A DNA stretch of 64,000 nt from Phytophthora colocasiae. Its lineage: Eukaryota > Oomycota > Peronosporomycetes > Peronosporales > Peronosporaceae. Every line of letters starts with the position of its first letter. Within the stretch, counting starts at the first letter, position 1. The DNA is taken from NCBI GenBank assembly GCA_018806915.1, contig JAGKQI010000053.1:62001-126000 (forward strand). The letters are read 5' to 3'. The position numbers and the translations under genes are program-made. This document shows positions 30,362-41,880 of this stretch, piece after piece. Below the pieces are notes generated by a model. That model saw only the letters and a list, made by a program, of their open reading frames with translations, was not told the DNA's origin and searched no databases.

Positions 30362-33300
30362 CCGCTGGGTTACCCAGCTGATCTATGCGGCCCGATCTTG
30401 GCCTGTGGCCGTTCGCGTGGTAAACATCTCCGATAAAAACACGTGGGTCAATGAACTTTCTGATGTCGCGAGGATCGTGGAATATGGCTTCTTCCCAAGG
30501 CATGGACGTTTCGTGCGTCCAGGTTCCGCTGCCTATCGTGATTGGGAGGTTCTGATTCTGGAAAGCACCCCGTCACCAGAGACTAAGAAACGTATGAAGA
30601 GAGAGGCGGAGTTGGAGGCTTTGATGCCGCAGCCCCCGTGTGTAGATCGCCCGGACTACCCATGGCCGACTGAAATACTGCAACGTCCAAGGTTCGACAA
30701 CGCTCGAGTGCAGTTCGTGAAACCAGAGTCACCACCGACCGTGAAACGAGTACGCTTCGCCCTGGATGCATTCACCCAGACGGAGAATGGTTGCTCCGGC
30801 GAGTCAACGGGAAGTGCGGACATCAGTACAGATACCAGAGATTTGGAAACATCCTCTGAAAGTACTCCACATACGGACCCTGGTGACTCGTCCGTTGTTA
30901 TTGCCGGTGACGTCCTTGACTCAAAGCCTGAGTGTCTATTAGGTGACTTTCAGACCCCTGGGTTACCCGCGGACGATTTCGACCTAATGGATGAATCCTG
31001 GGATATTCCCATTCAGGGGATGCCTGGAACGCCTGTGGAAAAATTACGAGTGGAATACGAGCGGTGCATGAATGTTTCGAATGAAGAATTGGACTTGGAG
31101 CCGGGTGTATATATGCGAGAAGGCGCGGAACTCCTCGCTCAATTACGTGACCAACTGGTCATGTTGCCTGAGCTGGAAGAATTGACACCAGAGTGTGATA
31201 TCGACAGCGCTGATGTTGGAGAACCAGGAAAGACGACACCAGAAATGGAGAAGAAACTGCGTGATATTCTGAGGTACCACAGGAAAATATTCCTGGGAGA
31301 TGGCAATGCAGCACCCGCACCGGCAAGGGGCGTGGTCTGTGATCTAGATGTGGGAGATGCCAAACCGGTAGCTCAACGTCCGAGATCCGTCGCTCCTCAT
31401 CTCATGCTGAAGGTATACGAGCTTCTAAAGAAACTCCTGGAAACTGGTTTGATCGAGTACTCCAACTCCCCGTGGGCATCTCCTATTGTGATCGTTCTCA
31501 AGAAGAATGGTGTTGACATACGGATGTGCATCGACTATCGCATCGTGAATGGCTTCATTCAACTGTCGCGTTACCCTCTACCTCTTATTGACGATCTCTT
31601 AATTGGTTTTGAGGCTGCCATGTGGTTCATGAGCCTGGATATGGCTAGTGGTTTCTGGGCGATCAGGATGACGGAGCGCGCACGACTGATATCAGCTTTC
31701 ATTTGCCCGTTTGGACATTTTCAGTGGGTAAGGATGCCGTTTGGTCTGAAGAACGCCCCTCTTGTGTATCAGGCTATGTTAGACAATTGCCTGTGGGGAT
31801 TCGTGAGACTATCACCAGAAGAAAAAGCTGAAGTTGATGCGGAGGTTCTGGAATTTCTGCAACTCCAGCCTCAGAACTCTGAAAAACACCTTTCAGACTC
31901 TGAGAACCATACACCGATTTCAGAGATGCCAGCACTCACAAGTCAGATGACCGTCTTTCAGAGGAACATTCCTGTTCCCACGTGTATGGGCCCAGTCCTG
32001 GGGAGGAGTTCATACATCGACGACATCGCACATGGAGCACCGACTTGGGACCAATTATGTGACGATTTGAATGCCCTGCTTTTCAGGCTTCGCTATTGGA
32101 ACATTTCTGTGAGTTTGCCCAAGAGCGAGTTCGGGAAGTTGTCGATACCGTACCTATCCCACGAAATCAGTGCCGAAGGTCTGAGGGCAACACCTAAGAT
32201 TGTCAAAGGAGTTGAAGAACTGCCATTTCCGTCTACGTTGAAGGGAGTTCAGAGTTTCATGGGAAGCCTCAACTATTACAACAAGTTTATTGAGGATTTA
32301 CCGGTGATTGCTGCTACCCTCTATGAGCTGACGGACGAGCAGATCCGTGCTGGACGAGACCTGACTCGTGCAAAAGAGGCGTTCGAGATTCTGAAACGCA
32401 AGATAGTCTCTACTCCACTACTCAGACATCCAGATCGAACCAGACCGTTTGTTGTTATTCCGCACGCGAACCCTTGGGCTGCTTCAGCGGTCTTAGGACA
32501 AGAATATGAGGGAATAATACACCCAGTCCGGTTTACGGGTCGTGTCCTGAACGATGCCGAACTCAGGTATCATATCGCTGAGAAAGAGGTGATTGCGATC
32601 CTCAGAGTTTTGGAAAACTTCAGAGCTCTGGTGGAGTCAAGTCCGGTGATTGTGGTCTATACCAGATACTCTGTCCTGAAGTGGTTGCTGACATCGAACT
32701 CCACCGACGGCAGAAACGTCAAGTGGGGTATGAAGTTGTCGCAGTGGAACCTGGAGATCCGCCGGGTACAGCGTGACGAAGATGGACTCCCAGCTATACT
32801 CGGTGCGGGCATTACCCCCAGGGAGCATCTGGACGAGGTCTCTGAAAATCTGATCCCAGTTAAGGGGCGAGTCAAGCCGCCAGTTCCTATCAGTGTGGAA
32901 ATGCTGGAAGCAGATTATCAGGGCTATGTTCTGAGTTTTGATGGTGCCGCAAAGACGTCTACCGGTCTGGGAAGCTGTGGGTGTATACTCTGGGAACTCC
33001 CGGGGTGGAGCGTTCTGGAAGCCCGAGGGTTTCCCCTGACGGATGTCACGGTGAATGACTCGGAATACTGTGGCCTGAATTATGGTCTGAAGATGGCACT
33101 CGACCACGGAATACAGGAGTTGGTGGTTGTGGGAGATTCGCGCATCGCGATACAACAGGCTCAGGGACTAATCAACTGCAATCAGCCTAACTTGCAACGG
33201 AGGTTGGCCGAATTTGAGTCTCTGAAAAACAAGTTTCGGACTCTGAAGTTGGTGCATGTGAAGCGCGAGTTTAACCAAGCAGCGGATTACCTGACCTCGA

Positions 33301-35252
33301 AGACTTTGACTCTTGGGGAAGCTTGGCAGGTGCAAGACGAGGATGAACTCATGCACCTGCAACTGGTATCCAAAGTCCATGAGAAACTGATGAAGCCGGA
33401 CATGGAAGCTCAAGAGCCAAAAATATCAGACTCTGAAGAACGTAATGCGTCACCAGAGTCTGAGAATGTTTTTGATCCGGAATCCGCACCCCTACCTCGA
33501 TCGGCCAGAGTGTTGATCGCTGTAACCCGTGCCCAAGCTCCGCCTGACGCTAATCTGCCTGAGGGTGATGGCGAACGAGAACCTTTGGGACCTTTGGAGT
33601 TCCAGGCAGAACGCTGGCGACGGATCAAGGCGCATCAGAGCCAGGACCCGTACTTGGTTGAACTCATGAAGTTTCTGAAAGGTGACGTGGGAGATTTACC
33701 ACGACCCCGAGTCAGGAAGCTTGCCAGAGTTGCTGAGGACTTCGTTCTGGATTCTAGAGATGTACTATATCGCCTGAGTCGCGCTACTCGAGAGCGGCCC
33801 CGGGACAATGTTGACGAACTCAGACTGGTGGTTCCCAGAGACTTGTATCCGGACTTGTTACACTATGCTCATGAAGACTACCAAGGTGGGCATCAAGGAA
33901 TCAGGAGAACCTTTGAGAAGTTGAGTTCGGAATTTTACTGGTTGGGTATGTATGCCGATGTGGAGAGATTTGTGAAGGAATGCGTAGACTGTGCCAGTGG
34001 CAAGGGCGACCCCAAATCCTGGACCGTCCCTGGAAATATTGAGCCCAGCCGGCCATTTGAAGTGGTGTCTATGGATTTTGTGACCCACATGCCGAAATCC
34101 GCACGTGGAAACACATTTCTCTTGCTGTTCCAGGATATGTTTTCGGGATACGTAATGTGCAAGCCAATGAGTGTCACCACTGCTCAGGATGTAGCAGAGG
34201 CTTATGAGGAACGCGTTTTCAGAAACTTTGGTGCTAGCTCTCTGATTCGTCATGATCAAGATCCTCGTTTTATGAGTGAGGTGTTCAAGTGTTTCAGGGA
34301 ACTTTTGGGTAGCAGACAACGAGCTACTCTAGGGTACCGGCCTCAAGCCAACGGCCAGCAGGAGAGATCAGTACAGACTGTGGTGCGCGCGATTAAGGCA
34401 TATATCTCTGAAGCTGATCAAAGTGACTGGGATGATCACGCCGAACGTCTGATGTTTGCCCTGAACACGTCATTCGATGCCACCCGTCTAGAGACGCCTT
34501 TCTACCTGGTACATGGTTGGGATGCTCATGGGACGGTGTCCGCTATGCTTGGACCCAAGCCATCGACGACTCAAGAGCGAACTGCGTACGAATGGAGACG
34601 GAAGATGCAACGAGACTATAGCTATGCTCTGGCATGTGCCGAAGATCTCCAGAAGAAGGCAAAGCGTGACTGGTCTGAAGAACAGACCAGAAAGTGGAAC
34701 GAGTTATCAGAGCGTCTGAAGTCAGGTTTCGCTATAGGCGACGCTGTATGGCTCTACATCCCTAAGGTACAAACGGGATTGAGCAGAAAACTAGCACACA
34801 TGTGGCACGGACCCTTCAGGATCAAGGAGATGCTGGACGATTTCAGAGTACGACTCAAGGTTGAAGATACCGGCTACCGCGTGAACCCCTGGGTCCATGT
34901 GAGCCGTCTGAAGCCAAGGGCTCTGTTCCCCAGACGACCCACGGTGGAACTCCAGATTCCAGAAGATGATGATTTTGACGCCGCCCTGTTACCAGAAGAT
35001 AGTTGGGAACCTGATATTGAAAACGGCGAGTATGAAGTGGAGAAGATTCTGGATACCCGCTGGAACAAGCGTACCAGGACGTCCAGACGCCTGCGCGAAT
35101 ATTTGATTAAGTGGAAAGGTTACGATGAAACTGAGTGGTTGCCGTTATCGAAGTTGAACTGTGGAGCATTACTTTACGAATTCAACCAGAGTGCACGAGC
35201 ACGAGCCCGTTTTCAGGCGATGCAGGCTGGAGACGATCATCCCAGAGTCTAA
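30294..35252 (+). CDS. pol: B Pol: RT, two RNase H domains, integrase, chromodomain
   Basis: A 1652-codon open frame. An acidic linker (30780-31250) leads to RT (MCIDYRIVNGF near 31525, FGLKNAP, catalytic SYIDDIA near 32014). The resident gypsy RNase H follows; its TDAS motif is replaced by PHAN (about 32460), so the first catalytic Asp is lost. A second RNase H has SFDGAAK (about 32937), NDSEY, VGDSRIAI and the late QAADYL Asp. Integrase has HEDYQGGHQ...CVDCASG, MDFVTHMPK, RHDQDPRF and NGQQERSVQ. Then come the GPF-like module (HMWHGPFRI) and the chromodomain (YEVEKILDTR to YLIKWKGYDETEW, 35030-35150). It is essentially intact. The order matches plant Tat/Ogre and oomycete Chronos elements, with a chromodomain added. 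Confidence 0.93.
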   Translation: MLSELTMGQRTPKGKSLWAGRGDRWVTQLIYAARSWPVAVRVVNISDKNTWVNELSDVARIVEYGFFPRHGRFVRPGSAAYRDWEVLILESTPSPETKKRMKREAELEALMPQPPCVDRPDYPWPTEILQRPRFDNARVQFVKPESPPTVKRVRFALDAFTQTENGCSGESTGSADISTDTRDLETSSESTPHTDPGDSSVVIAGDVLDSKPECLLGDFQTPGLPADDFDLMDESWDIPIQGMPGTPVEKLRVEYERCMNVSNEELDLEPGVYMREGAELLAQLRDQLVMLPELEELTPECDIDSADVGEPGKTTPEMEKKLRDILRYHRKIFLGDGNAAPAPARGVVCDLDVGDAKPVAQRPRSVAPHLMLKVYELLKKLLETGLIEYSNSPWASPIVIVLKKNGVDIRMCIDYRIVNGFIQLSRYPLPLIDDLLIGFEAAMWFMSLDMASGFWAIRMTERARLISAFICPFGHFQWVRMPFGLKNAPLVYQAMLDNCLWGFVRLSPEEKAEVDAEVLEFLQLQPQNSEKHLSDSENHTPISEMPALTSQMTVFQRNIPVPTCMGPVLGRSSYIDDIAHGAPTWDQLCDDLNALLFRLRYWNISVSLPKSEFGKLSIPYLSHEISAEGLRATPKIVKGVEELPFPSTLKGVQSFMGSLNYYNKFIEDLPVIAATLYELTDEQIRAGRDLTRAKEAFEILKRKIVSTPLLRHPDRTRPFVVIPHANPWAASAVLGQEYEGIIHPVRFTGRVLNDAELRYHIAEKEVIAILRVLENFRALVESSPVIVVYTRYSVLKWLLTSNSTDGRNVKWGMKLSQWNLEIRRVQRDEDGLPAILGAGITPREHLDEVSENLIPVKGRVKPPVPISVEMLEADYQGYVLSFDGAAKTSTGLGSCGCILWELPGWSVLEARGFPLTDVTVNDSEYCGLNYGLKMALDHGIQELVVVGDSRIAIQQAQGLINCNQPNLQRRLAEFESLKNKFRTLKLVHVKREFNQAADYLTSKTLTLGEAWQVQDEDELMHLQLVSKVHEKLMKPDMEAQEPKISDSEERNASPESENVFDPESAPLPRSARVLIAVTRAQAPPDANLPEGDGEREPLGPLEFQAERWRRIKAHQSQDPYLVELMKFLKGDVGDLPRPRVRKLARVAEDFVLDSRDVLYRLSRATRERPRDNVDELRLVVPRDLYPDLLHYAHEDYQGGHQGIRRTFEKLSSEFYWLGMYADVERFVKECVDCASGKGDPKSWTVPGNIEPSRPFEVVSMDFVTHMPKSARGNTFLLLFQDMFSGYVMCKPMSVTTAQDVAEAYEERVFRNFGASSLIRHDQDPRFMSEVFKCFRELLGSRQRATLGYRPQANGQQERSVQTVVRAIKAYISEADQSDWDDHAERLMFALNTSFDATRLETPFYLVHGWDAHGTVSAMLGPKPSTTQERTAYEWRRKMQRDYSYALACAEDLQKKAKRDWSEEQTRKWNELSERLKSGFAIGDAVWLYIPKVQTGLSRKLAHMWHGPFRIKEMLDDFRVRLKVEDTGYRVNPWVHVSRLKPRALFPRRPTVELQIPEDDDFDAALLPEDSWEPDIENGEYEVEKILDTRWNKRTRTSRRLREYLIKWKGYDETEWLPLSKLNCGALLYEFNQSARARARFQAMQAGDDHPRV

Positions 35253-35255
35253 TAA

Positions 35256-35343
35256 CTCTGAAAACACATCTGGAAGTCTGATATCTGAAGGATTTCAGAT
35301 ATTGACTTTTAGAGTGTGGTAATCTGAGTGCGTGTTTTCAGAG
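35256..35343. terminator. Nested inverted repeat between B pol and aORF-B
   Basis: CTCTGAAAACAC (35256-35267) and its exact complement GTGTTTTCAGAG (35332-35343) enclose a second perfect hairpin ATATCTGAA/TTCAGATAT (35281-35302). It sits 4 bp after the pol stop, where the pol and antisense transcripts converge. A bidirectional 3'-end signal is possible. From 35344 to 35637 I see no gene, only an AT-richer stretch. Confidence 0.4.
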
Positions 35344-35637
35344 ACCTATTTCTGAAATTCATGCGTTTGGATATGTGATCGACCATGTTGCTGCTTATAT
35401 AAAACGACTGTGTGAATATGAATATGGAAGTGAGTTTGTGGAGAATTAAGTACTGGAGGATACGAAGTTATGAATAATGAGATGATGAGAAGAAGTGTGA
35501 TTACGTGGAGTGATATTGAAAGATTAAGGGATTATGGAGCTACACTGAGGCCGGGGATTTACGTCACAAATGCAGACAACTATTTGGCTTCTCGAAGATG
35601 CAGCCTTCCCGTGGGCACCATGGTGGACACCTGAGCT

Positions 35638-38600
35638 TCAGTAGTGAAGGGAGATCGGGTTCTCGGAACGCTCCGCAGGTGTCATATGATCCTTCTTGAT
35701 GTCAGCAGGGACGTACTGGAGCCACTCTTCGTCCGCATTCACCGTGGCCCATTGCATCCGAGCAGGCTCAATAGCGTCCAAGTCACCCAGTTGCGTCTCC
35801 AGACTCAGACACTTGGGACCCCCCAGCTCTGCGACTCTGGGATCTTGCCAGATCCAAGGGCAGGACTTGTCTGGGACAACCCAGATGCCAGGCTCTGAAA
35901 GCAGCGACTCTGGTAAATCTTTGTGCCCCAGGACCTTTCGGATGAGGGCGTTGTGCTGACGAATCATGGCGGCTCGACGCATGGACCGGTACTTGTGAAG
36001 CTCCGCAGACTTGTCGTCAGCCTCAACATCCATGGTCACCCAATGCGTACGCTCCCAGAAGGCTTGAGCATGCTTCTTCATGCTGCGCACGATGTCTTCC
36101 ACGTCAGCCAACACCATGGGCCTCAGTTCTTCCCGCTTGTGGAAGTAGAACTCTGAGAATCGGTTGTCGAACATGACTTTCCAAGGGGCGCGCTTCTTGC
36201 GGAGGACTGCACAGTACCGCTCAGAGTCCCAGCGCTTCTTGAGGATGGCACATGAGTGTTTGTGCACCTCGTAGTCTGGAAAACCCAATGTCTGGCCAGT
36301 GGTGGTCTTGGTAGAGCTCACTCGTTGTACCCTGATACCATAGTACAACCAGGAGGATGCCTCACAGTCTGGTGTTTCCACCACCTGGAGCTCCTTGACC
36401 GTCAGGGAGTTATAGGGCTTGGACACCAGACTACGCGCTTTCCCAGAAGAACTTTTGGACTTCGATCCACTTCCACTGGTGGACTTCGGGCGAGACTTAG
36501 GACTGGTGTGGGCCTTTACGGATGCGATACTCCTCTTGGACTTCTTGGTGGGGATGATAGGTCCATCATCAGAGTCTGAGTCGTCATCAGAATCCCGGGG
36601 ACGTTTGGAACCAGGACGCGGGTGGTCATCAGACTTCTTGTCTCCAGACTTCTTGCTCCCGGACTTCTTGTCCCCAGACTTCTTGTCCTGAGACTTCTTG
36701 TCTTCAGACTTGTCGCTCTCTGAATCGCTGTCGTCAGACGCACCATCATCAGAGCTCTCGTCGTCGTCTTCGTCTCCAGACTCGATCACACCAGAATCCT
36801 TGTAATCCGGATCATCCTTGGGGTTGTCGGCGGTGGACTCGACATCACTTTCTGGATAGTTTACGTGACCATCCAGATCACCCCAGGCTGCAGGCTCGGT
36901 ACCAGCTGAGATGTGACGATCCACCACCTCGTCGGCCATCTGGTAATACACTTCAGGGACGTACTTGGCCCAAAGAGTAGCATCCAGGCGGCGAGAGAAT
37001 ACCAGAGCTCACCAACATCTGAATGAGAGCTGGACTGCTGAAGAGACTGTGAGCCGCTTTGTCCGATGCCAACCACTCCATGGCTTTATCATACTTGATC
37101 CCAGATAGCAGGGCTTGGCGGAGGTCGGGTCGAACTTCCTTCCAGACCACGTCACCAGGGAGTCTCTTGTGGACCTCAGACTTTGCCACCTTAGAATCTG
37201 CATTCGCCGGAAGCGCCGACTCTTCAACGGGCTTGTGTCCGGACGGGCGACGCTGCAAATTCTTGGAGTCCCACTTGAGCGGTCGCTTCGGAGGTGATTT
37301 CAGAGTCTGGGGCTTCGGCGGATATGACAGGTACCGTGGGCTCTCGCTCTTGGACTCTGAGGTTTCAGTACTTGGACGGGTAAGATCCAGAACTCTGGAG
37401 GTCCTTGCGGCCTTCTCAGCAGCCTGACGAGCTCGTTCCTCAGAAAGCCGTTTCTTGAAGTCAGGAACGGGTTTCTTTCGCGCGTCCAAGGCTGTCACGC
37501 TGATGATAGTCGTCCAGTTATCAGGGACGATGGTGTCCTCTTGGTATGACACCAGAAGGTCATGGAGCCGATCCCAATTACCAGAGATTTCAGAATTCTC
37601 TTGTAAGAACTCTGAGAACCCCCACGGATCTGTGGGCTTGACCTCAGGACGCGACTTCAGAATTGAGACCTGTGCTTGCAGATCAGCGACTTGGGACTTC
37701 AGAACTGCCTTGTCCGACTTCAGAGCTTCCACTTGGTCCTGGTAGTGAGCTTTGAGATCCTGAATCTTCGAAGTCATGCGTTCTTCTACCGCACCGGCGT
37801 CTTGCCTGGGCACACTTAAGCTCGTGTTTCCAGTATTGACAGTGCAATACCCACTCACGCTTGATTTCTTCGCATTCAGAGCGCGCTGCTGCAGCATCAA
37901 TCAAGGCGACACCGTTCTGAGAACCAACGCGTTCCCGAAGGCGACGGTGAGCAGCAGTCATAAGCTTTAGGCATCCGGCCGTCCGAAAAACTTTCTCGGC
38001 AAGCCGAGTGGGGGAGACATGAGAAACCAGAGACCCCAGTTCCCGGCGAACATCCACAGACGACGTCAAAGCATCCAGAGTACGCACGTCTGGAGTCTGG
38101 GCGCACGGAGACACAACTTCGGCGGGGTCGAAGCTTGGAATCACTCGCTCCAGCTCCCGGAGGTCTTCATCAGTAAGTGCCTCGTAACCCACGAGTACAC
38201 AGGGGCCACCGTACGCATTCGCTATGTGGCGCCCTCTTCTGAAGTCTTCAGCTCGCGCGGGGGTACTCACCAGAAAGGCACGTCCCTCTGGCTTCACGCT
38301 GGGAGCGATATAGTTCTGGGGAACATCAGAGTCCCCCAACGCCGTGACTTGATCCCCTGTGGTTGTCACCAGACCCTGACGAAACAGCCGATCGACCTCT
38401 TCCGTAGACAAAAGCCGTGGGGCACCAAAGGCTCGCGGTCTGAAGACACCAGGAATTCCCTCAGAGAATTCAGAGTGAGATTCCCCACGTGAAACCACTG
38501 GTGGCGAGAGATCACCAACACCGGCCGAGTTCACGTCATCACCAGGGAGGTCCTCAGTCGGACCATCGACCTGTGAGTCGGTAGGTTTGGATGCATGGGC

Positions 38601-38759
38601 TGGGGCGCTAGGGCTGCCACCTGGCGATGTGGACGAACCAACATCTCCACCCTGCGACATATTGGCAGTTGCCGAAGCAGGACAAGTGCCTGTGGCGTCG
38701 CCTGCCGCCCCATTCGGTGGGGCGTTTAAGCTCAGAGAAGCGTTCGTTTCCTCAGTCAT
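35638..38759 (-). pseudogene. B antisense ORF (aORF-B), about 1000 aa, frameshifted
   Basis: Located between B pol and the 3' LTR on the opposite strand. The likely start is the ATG at 38759 (MTEETNAS). It continues in three frames, changing near 37800 and 36960-37010; each piece is long and codon-like, so a single protein is likely. Order: Ser/Pro-rich N-terminus, a globular part (LLSTEEVDRLFRQGL), a coiled coil across the first frame change (37900-37680) and a Pro/Lys-rich linker. An acidic SD-rich run with repeated KK units then includes KRPRDSDD (about 36595). The C-terminal domain contains PW...HKREEL...HAQAFWERTH (about 36180-36035). That last motif also occurs in aORF-A. No similarity to a known family is recognised. 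Confidence 0.7.
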
Positions 38760-38989
38760 GAGCGAAAGGACGGAGTTTTGAAAATGATCGCCTGTTTGGC
38801 AAGTCAAATTCAAGTTTCTGAGTCTGAGAGAATCAGATTGTGCGACGGGACACCAGAGACTCTGAAAACCAGGTAACTGGCAAAGAGTTGCAGCTACGCT
38901 ACGCTCTGAAAACCGTCTATCAGAATGTTTGATAGGCCTGGCCATGATACACAGCTTGGAGAAAGTTCCGCACTGATGGATCGTGACCA

Positions 38990-39000
38990 GGAGGGGCGGT
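38990..39000 (+). other. B polypurine tract
   Basis: GGAGGGGCGGT precedes TGACATGATG and resembles the tract of A2 (GGGGGCGGA before TGTGG). It defines the probable 3' LTR start. The stretch 38760-38989 carries no gene that I can support. Confidence 0.6.
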
Positions 39001-40529
39001 TGACATGATGTTAATTCCGATTTTCGAGCGACAGGTGGATATTACGTTACGATGTGATTGGTTATACTATGGGTTATAAGCGAAAGGGACTTTGGGACGC
39101 GGCCGCACCCGTGCGACATCTGTGGAAGATTGTGGATAAACCTTCGCCTGACTGTAAAGGGGCCCAAAGGACCAGAAGTGTACTGAGTGTGCACAACTCT
39201 GAAGGTCAACTACACTCTGTCTGGTCACCGGACTTTCCCCGACGATGAGTGCCTAAGTTCTGGCGGAAAGTCTCTCAGAAGAACGTATCTCTGAGAGACC
39301 TCATCCCGTTACCGTCCAGCGCGACGATGGATGGTTCAAGGATTCACATATTTACCCGCAGAGACCAAGTATCGCGCGCCGGACGCCGCGCACCCGCGCA
39401 ACCCTCAAGATCTTCATGTACGTTGTAGCATTGGTGCTCCGTACTCTGGTTTCGTACTCAAGACTCTGGTATCTCTAACTCTGAGTGACTAAGACTCTGA
39501 AAACCAAGTGATATCAGACTCTGAAAACCAGGATACCAGACTCTGAAACCACCGAAGATCCAAGACCATACTGAAACCAAGTGAACCCAAGTTCAAGTCA
39601 CGCATTCAAGTGATTACTGACCTGCACATCCCCCGTAATGACGTCTCTACCTGCCAACCCATCGAGATCGGCTGCACAGACTGCATACTGAGACCAAGTC
39701 AAAGTACCAGATGTATACAAAGACCAAGAGTATTTGAGATATGAAGACTGACTGCATAAAGGACGCAAAAGACGACAAGAAGGAGAGAGTTACCAGAGAT
39801 ATATGATAGTTATGAGGAAGATAAACGATAAACAGAGTTCAATTTGCTTGCTACTGCACAAGTCCGCTTGAGAGGTATCCAAGCCACTGCGTCATCACGT
39901 ACGTCGTGTGATCTCCACCAAATTCAATCCCCTTAGGTGGAGATCAGGTAACGTAGAGACCTGAAAGGACCCGCCTATTCCATATCCTAGTTGGGTCGTT
40001 TGTTTTGTCTCTAGCGGTAGCCCATTTCATATTGATCGTTTGGACAGGCTCTGGAAACTAGACAGTCGTTTTCAGAGTGCAAGGTAGACTGTTGTATATA
40101 GCCGATTGTATTGGTTTATATTTTCCCTCTATATAAGAGGGTGGTGCGCGAACGTAAAGGGATACCAGACAGACCAGGTGTCTGGTAGAAAGTCCCTAGT
40201 TGACCTGGAGTGTTAGCCCACCGTTCAAGGGCCTAGAAAGAATAAGAACGGCTGTATATATTTGTATATTTTCGAACTCTGTATATTGGTTGTTTATCTC
40301 TGAAAGTCAGGCATCTCGGTCCTGGATTTGTGATATTCAGACACCGATTTCAGACTTTCTCTGGTATATTAACCTCTTTTCGACCGCCGACTTCCTGGAA
40401 ACCATCTTGGTTCCCAGAGATTCCGACTCCCGAACGCTCCTGGAAGGATTTCCTGAATACCGACACCAGACTCCAAGGGAACCCCAACTTCTCTTCACAA
40501 CACATTCTCAGACTCCGGCGAGGGTCATA
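39001..40529 (+). repeat. B 3' LTR, first part
   Basis: Starts TGACATG after the purine tract and runs to the A2 insertion; 40526-40529 is CATA, the duplicated target. It contains many copies of CTCTGAAAACC and ATACCAGA. A TATA-like TATATAAG at 40130 is followed by a purine run, a plausible promoter. It continues at 62751. No 5' LTR survives for comparison, so the left boundary is inferred. Confidence 0.65.
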
Positions 40530-41880
40530 TGTGGTGAAGCGGACGAAAAAATTTTTCCCGGAGAGGCGATGTCAGCCACGAACCCGAATAGAGTCGGAAC
40601 GAGCGACAGGGGGGACCTGTGATCGCCAGATCTGGGTCGAATCAGACGAAGGTACGATGGGTCCCGCCGGGAACAGGCAACGGAGACACCGGCGAAGAAG
40701 CAGGTGGAGCGGTGTTCGTGGGTGATCCGAATCCTGCCGTGGTGTTCGTGGGTGATCCGAATCCTGCCGGAGGAAGAATGGGGAAATCAAGGATGTTCTC
40801 GCGCGATCAACGATGACGGGGCCCCAAGCGAGCATGATCAGCTTACCCTGGCGCCCCGAAGCCTCTAACAGCACGATCCAACTTCCCCGGGCGGCGACGA
40901 AGCGAGATCACGCAAGATCGCGCAATGATCCTCTCCCGTATAAGTACGAGATCAGCTCCGGATCAAGGTCAACCCCAGGCGCGACGCAGACTCTTCTGGT
41001 GGCCTGATCCGGATTCTTTGAAGGATTACCAAGCGGGATCAGGCAGCGATCAAGCCCCGATTAAGTGCGAGATCAAGCTTCGGTTAAGTGCGAGATCAAG
41101 CTTCGGTTAAGTGCGAGATCAAGCTTCGGTTAAGTACGGAATCGGCTCAAGATCAGGGTTAGGGGAACCAAGCTAGGGATCAGCTCTGTAGCCAGTGTCA
41201 TGTGATCGTAGGATAGTAAATCAGGATGGGATTAGTAGGCATAGGAATAACCATAAACAGACTCGAATTTGCCCTGAACCACTCAAGTGTCTTCGCTACG
41301 CCTGGAACCGGGAACTACATTGGCCCTACAAGCGTCAGGGAGGTAAGGATACGTGACCTAGTATAGCGGTTAAGTCTGGATAATATATTGGCCAGCTTTG
41401 CCCTATCTAGTGAACTATCCTTTAAGTGCATACATCGGATCGGAAGGAATTGGTTGTTTAGCCTAAGGATCCCGTCGAATCTCGCCCCCTCAAGACCCCC
41501 GCTATCGGAAGCGGAAAACAACGAAAGGAAGGGACTGAATCCCGAACATTGGACTATTGGAAGACCTGGATCAAGAACCAGGCACCCGGATCAAGGCTCG
41601 AGAACTCGCCTACGACCGGGATCAAGTACCCCGAGGTGGAGTGAAGAACTTCCACGCCGCCTCAAACCCCTGCGTCACCCAAGACCTTCTTCTCGTCCCA
41701 AGACATCTTCAGAAGTTACCTGGAAGAGCGTAACCCGCCTACCGACGGGTACACAAGGTGAACACTACACGCAACAAGATCACGGATCATCGGGGGACCC
41801 CCTCCGTTAGTCGGTGTCTGGGCGCAAGTGGCGATCGCGATCGGCCTCAACCAGATTTTGGCCAGATCCGCTCCACCACA
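40530..41880 (+). repeat. A2 5' LTR
   Basis: 1351 bp, TG...CA. It includes a duplicated unit GTGTTCGTGGGTGATCCG (40708-40765), TATAAG at 40939 and a 23-bp array at 41061-41129. Ends directly before ATGGTGCGCG. Confidence 0.96.
41061..41129 (+). repeat. 23-bp tandem repeat in A2 5' LTR, three units
   Basis: Units start TTAAGTGCGAGATCAAGC and are followed by a partial, diverged copy TTAAGTACGG. The 3' LTR has seven units at the same place. Each unit carries one GATC. Confidence 0.95.

Noticed and set aside
39054..40622. Small ORFs in the B LTR (for example 39054-39248 and 40200-40622)
   Set aside because: No domains, low-complexity content; the second crosses the B/A2 insertion junction.
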